Shown here piece after piece: positions 63,907 through 64,000 of a stretch of 64,000 bases of DNA. This stretch comes from Pseudoalteromonas sp. MM1. Lineage in GTDB: Bacteria > Pseudomonadota > Gammaproteobacteria > Enterobacterales > Alteromonadaceae. Under the pieces are notes generated by a model. The model ran no database searches. It was not told the origin of the DNA and was given only the letters and a program-made list of their open reading frames with translations. Position 1 is the first letter of the stretch; every line of letters starts with the position of its first letter. A program made the position numbers and the translations under genes. The stretch lies in assembly GCF_030296835.1 (NCBI RefSeq), contig NZ_AP027922.1:3410001-3474000 (forward strand), in the 5' to 3' direction.

Positions 63907-64000
63907 TTAGCTTGAACGAGAATAGTTAAGTAGTTTTTTTAAATCTTTTAATAAACCTTTTTGTACTAAACGGTTTTCTTGAGGCTGCTCTTTAAACGGA
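63907..64000 (-). CDS. C-terminal end of an unidentified gene
   Basis: The last 30 codons of a gene run in from the right edge: PFKEQPQENRLVQKGLLKDL...LNYSRSS and a stop at 63907-63909. It lies 30 bases before ctaA in the same direction. In related genomes a cytochrome-oxidase assembly gene (SURF1 or a small membrane protein) stands here; that is context only. Confidence 0.55.
   Translation of the reverse strand, partial: PFKEQPQENRLVQKGLLKDLKKLLNYSRSS

Overview
The window looks like a chromosomal stretch of a marine gammaproteobacterium, most likely Pseudoalteromonas or a close Alteromonadales relative. This is inferred, not searched. The grounds are gammaproteobacterial ribosomal protein lengths and order, low-GC coding with TTA/GAA-rich codon use, NfuA/BioH/GreB/OmpR-EnvZ of gammaproteobacterial type, and genera-typical envelope genes (GH97, TorF, MipA/OmpV, SprA-related). 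No rRNA, tRNA, CRISPR array, prophage or complete insertion sequence was recognised.

Region 1 (1-6050, minus strand) is the spc operon, rplN to rpmJ, followed by the start of the alpha operon (rpsM, cut by the window edge). A terminator, a promoter and an alpha-leader-like S4 target lie between rpmJ and rpsM. The spc operon starts at its own promoter and its upstream neighbour is an AsmA gene, not the S10 operon. Region 2 (6100-15735) holds AsmA, an unrecognised 387-residue protein, a TorF-type porin with a sigma54 promoter and two NtrC-like sites, a highly structured 270-bp transposon-like element, and an ABC transporter whose permease is fused to an M1 peptidase. Region 3 (15900-19925) has an iodotyrosine-deiodinase-like flavoprotein, a sulfide-type ArsR regulator divergent from DUF2892 and rhodanese genes with twin operators between them, a PhoD-like phosphatase and a PH-domain membrane protein. 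Region 4 (20000-29250) carries envelope and transport genes: MipA, LysE, an MsbA-like exporter, an OmpA lipoprotein, ChrA, a YbdG-type mechanosensitive channel and two tandem acyltransferases.

Region 5 (29300-37550) has divergent speA and speE, a cupredoxin plus beta-barrel pair, an inverting-type GH97 glucosidase and a periplasmic solute-binding protein. Region 6 (37600-52650) has envZ-ompR, greB, a small secreted protein, a CBS protein, tex, the SprA-related and flagellar-rod-like pair, bioH, comF, an M14 peptidase, nfuA with an IscR type 1-like box, a DinF-like MATE transporter and a polysaccharide deacetylase. Region 7 (52650-61170, minus) is a complete chemosensory operon: STAS, cheY, cheA, cheW, a soluble four-PAS receptor ending in WEEF, cheR, cheD and cheB. 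The order matches the Pseudomonas aeruginosa che2 cluster. Region 8 (61330-64000, minus) is the heme A and cytochrome oxidase assembly group ctaA-cyoE-sco1, with the tail of one more gene at the edge.

Dispersed through the window is a repeat family of about 160 bp with ATACCAAT/ATTGGTAT ends: three copies at 10776, 21781 and 36462, plus a 36-bp perfect palindrome at 24928 that looks like the two ends joined.
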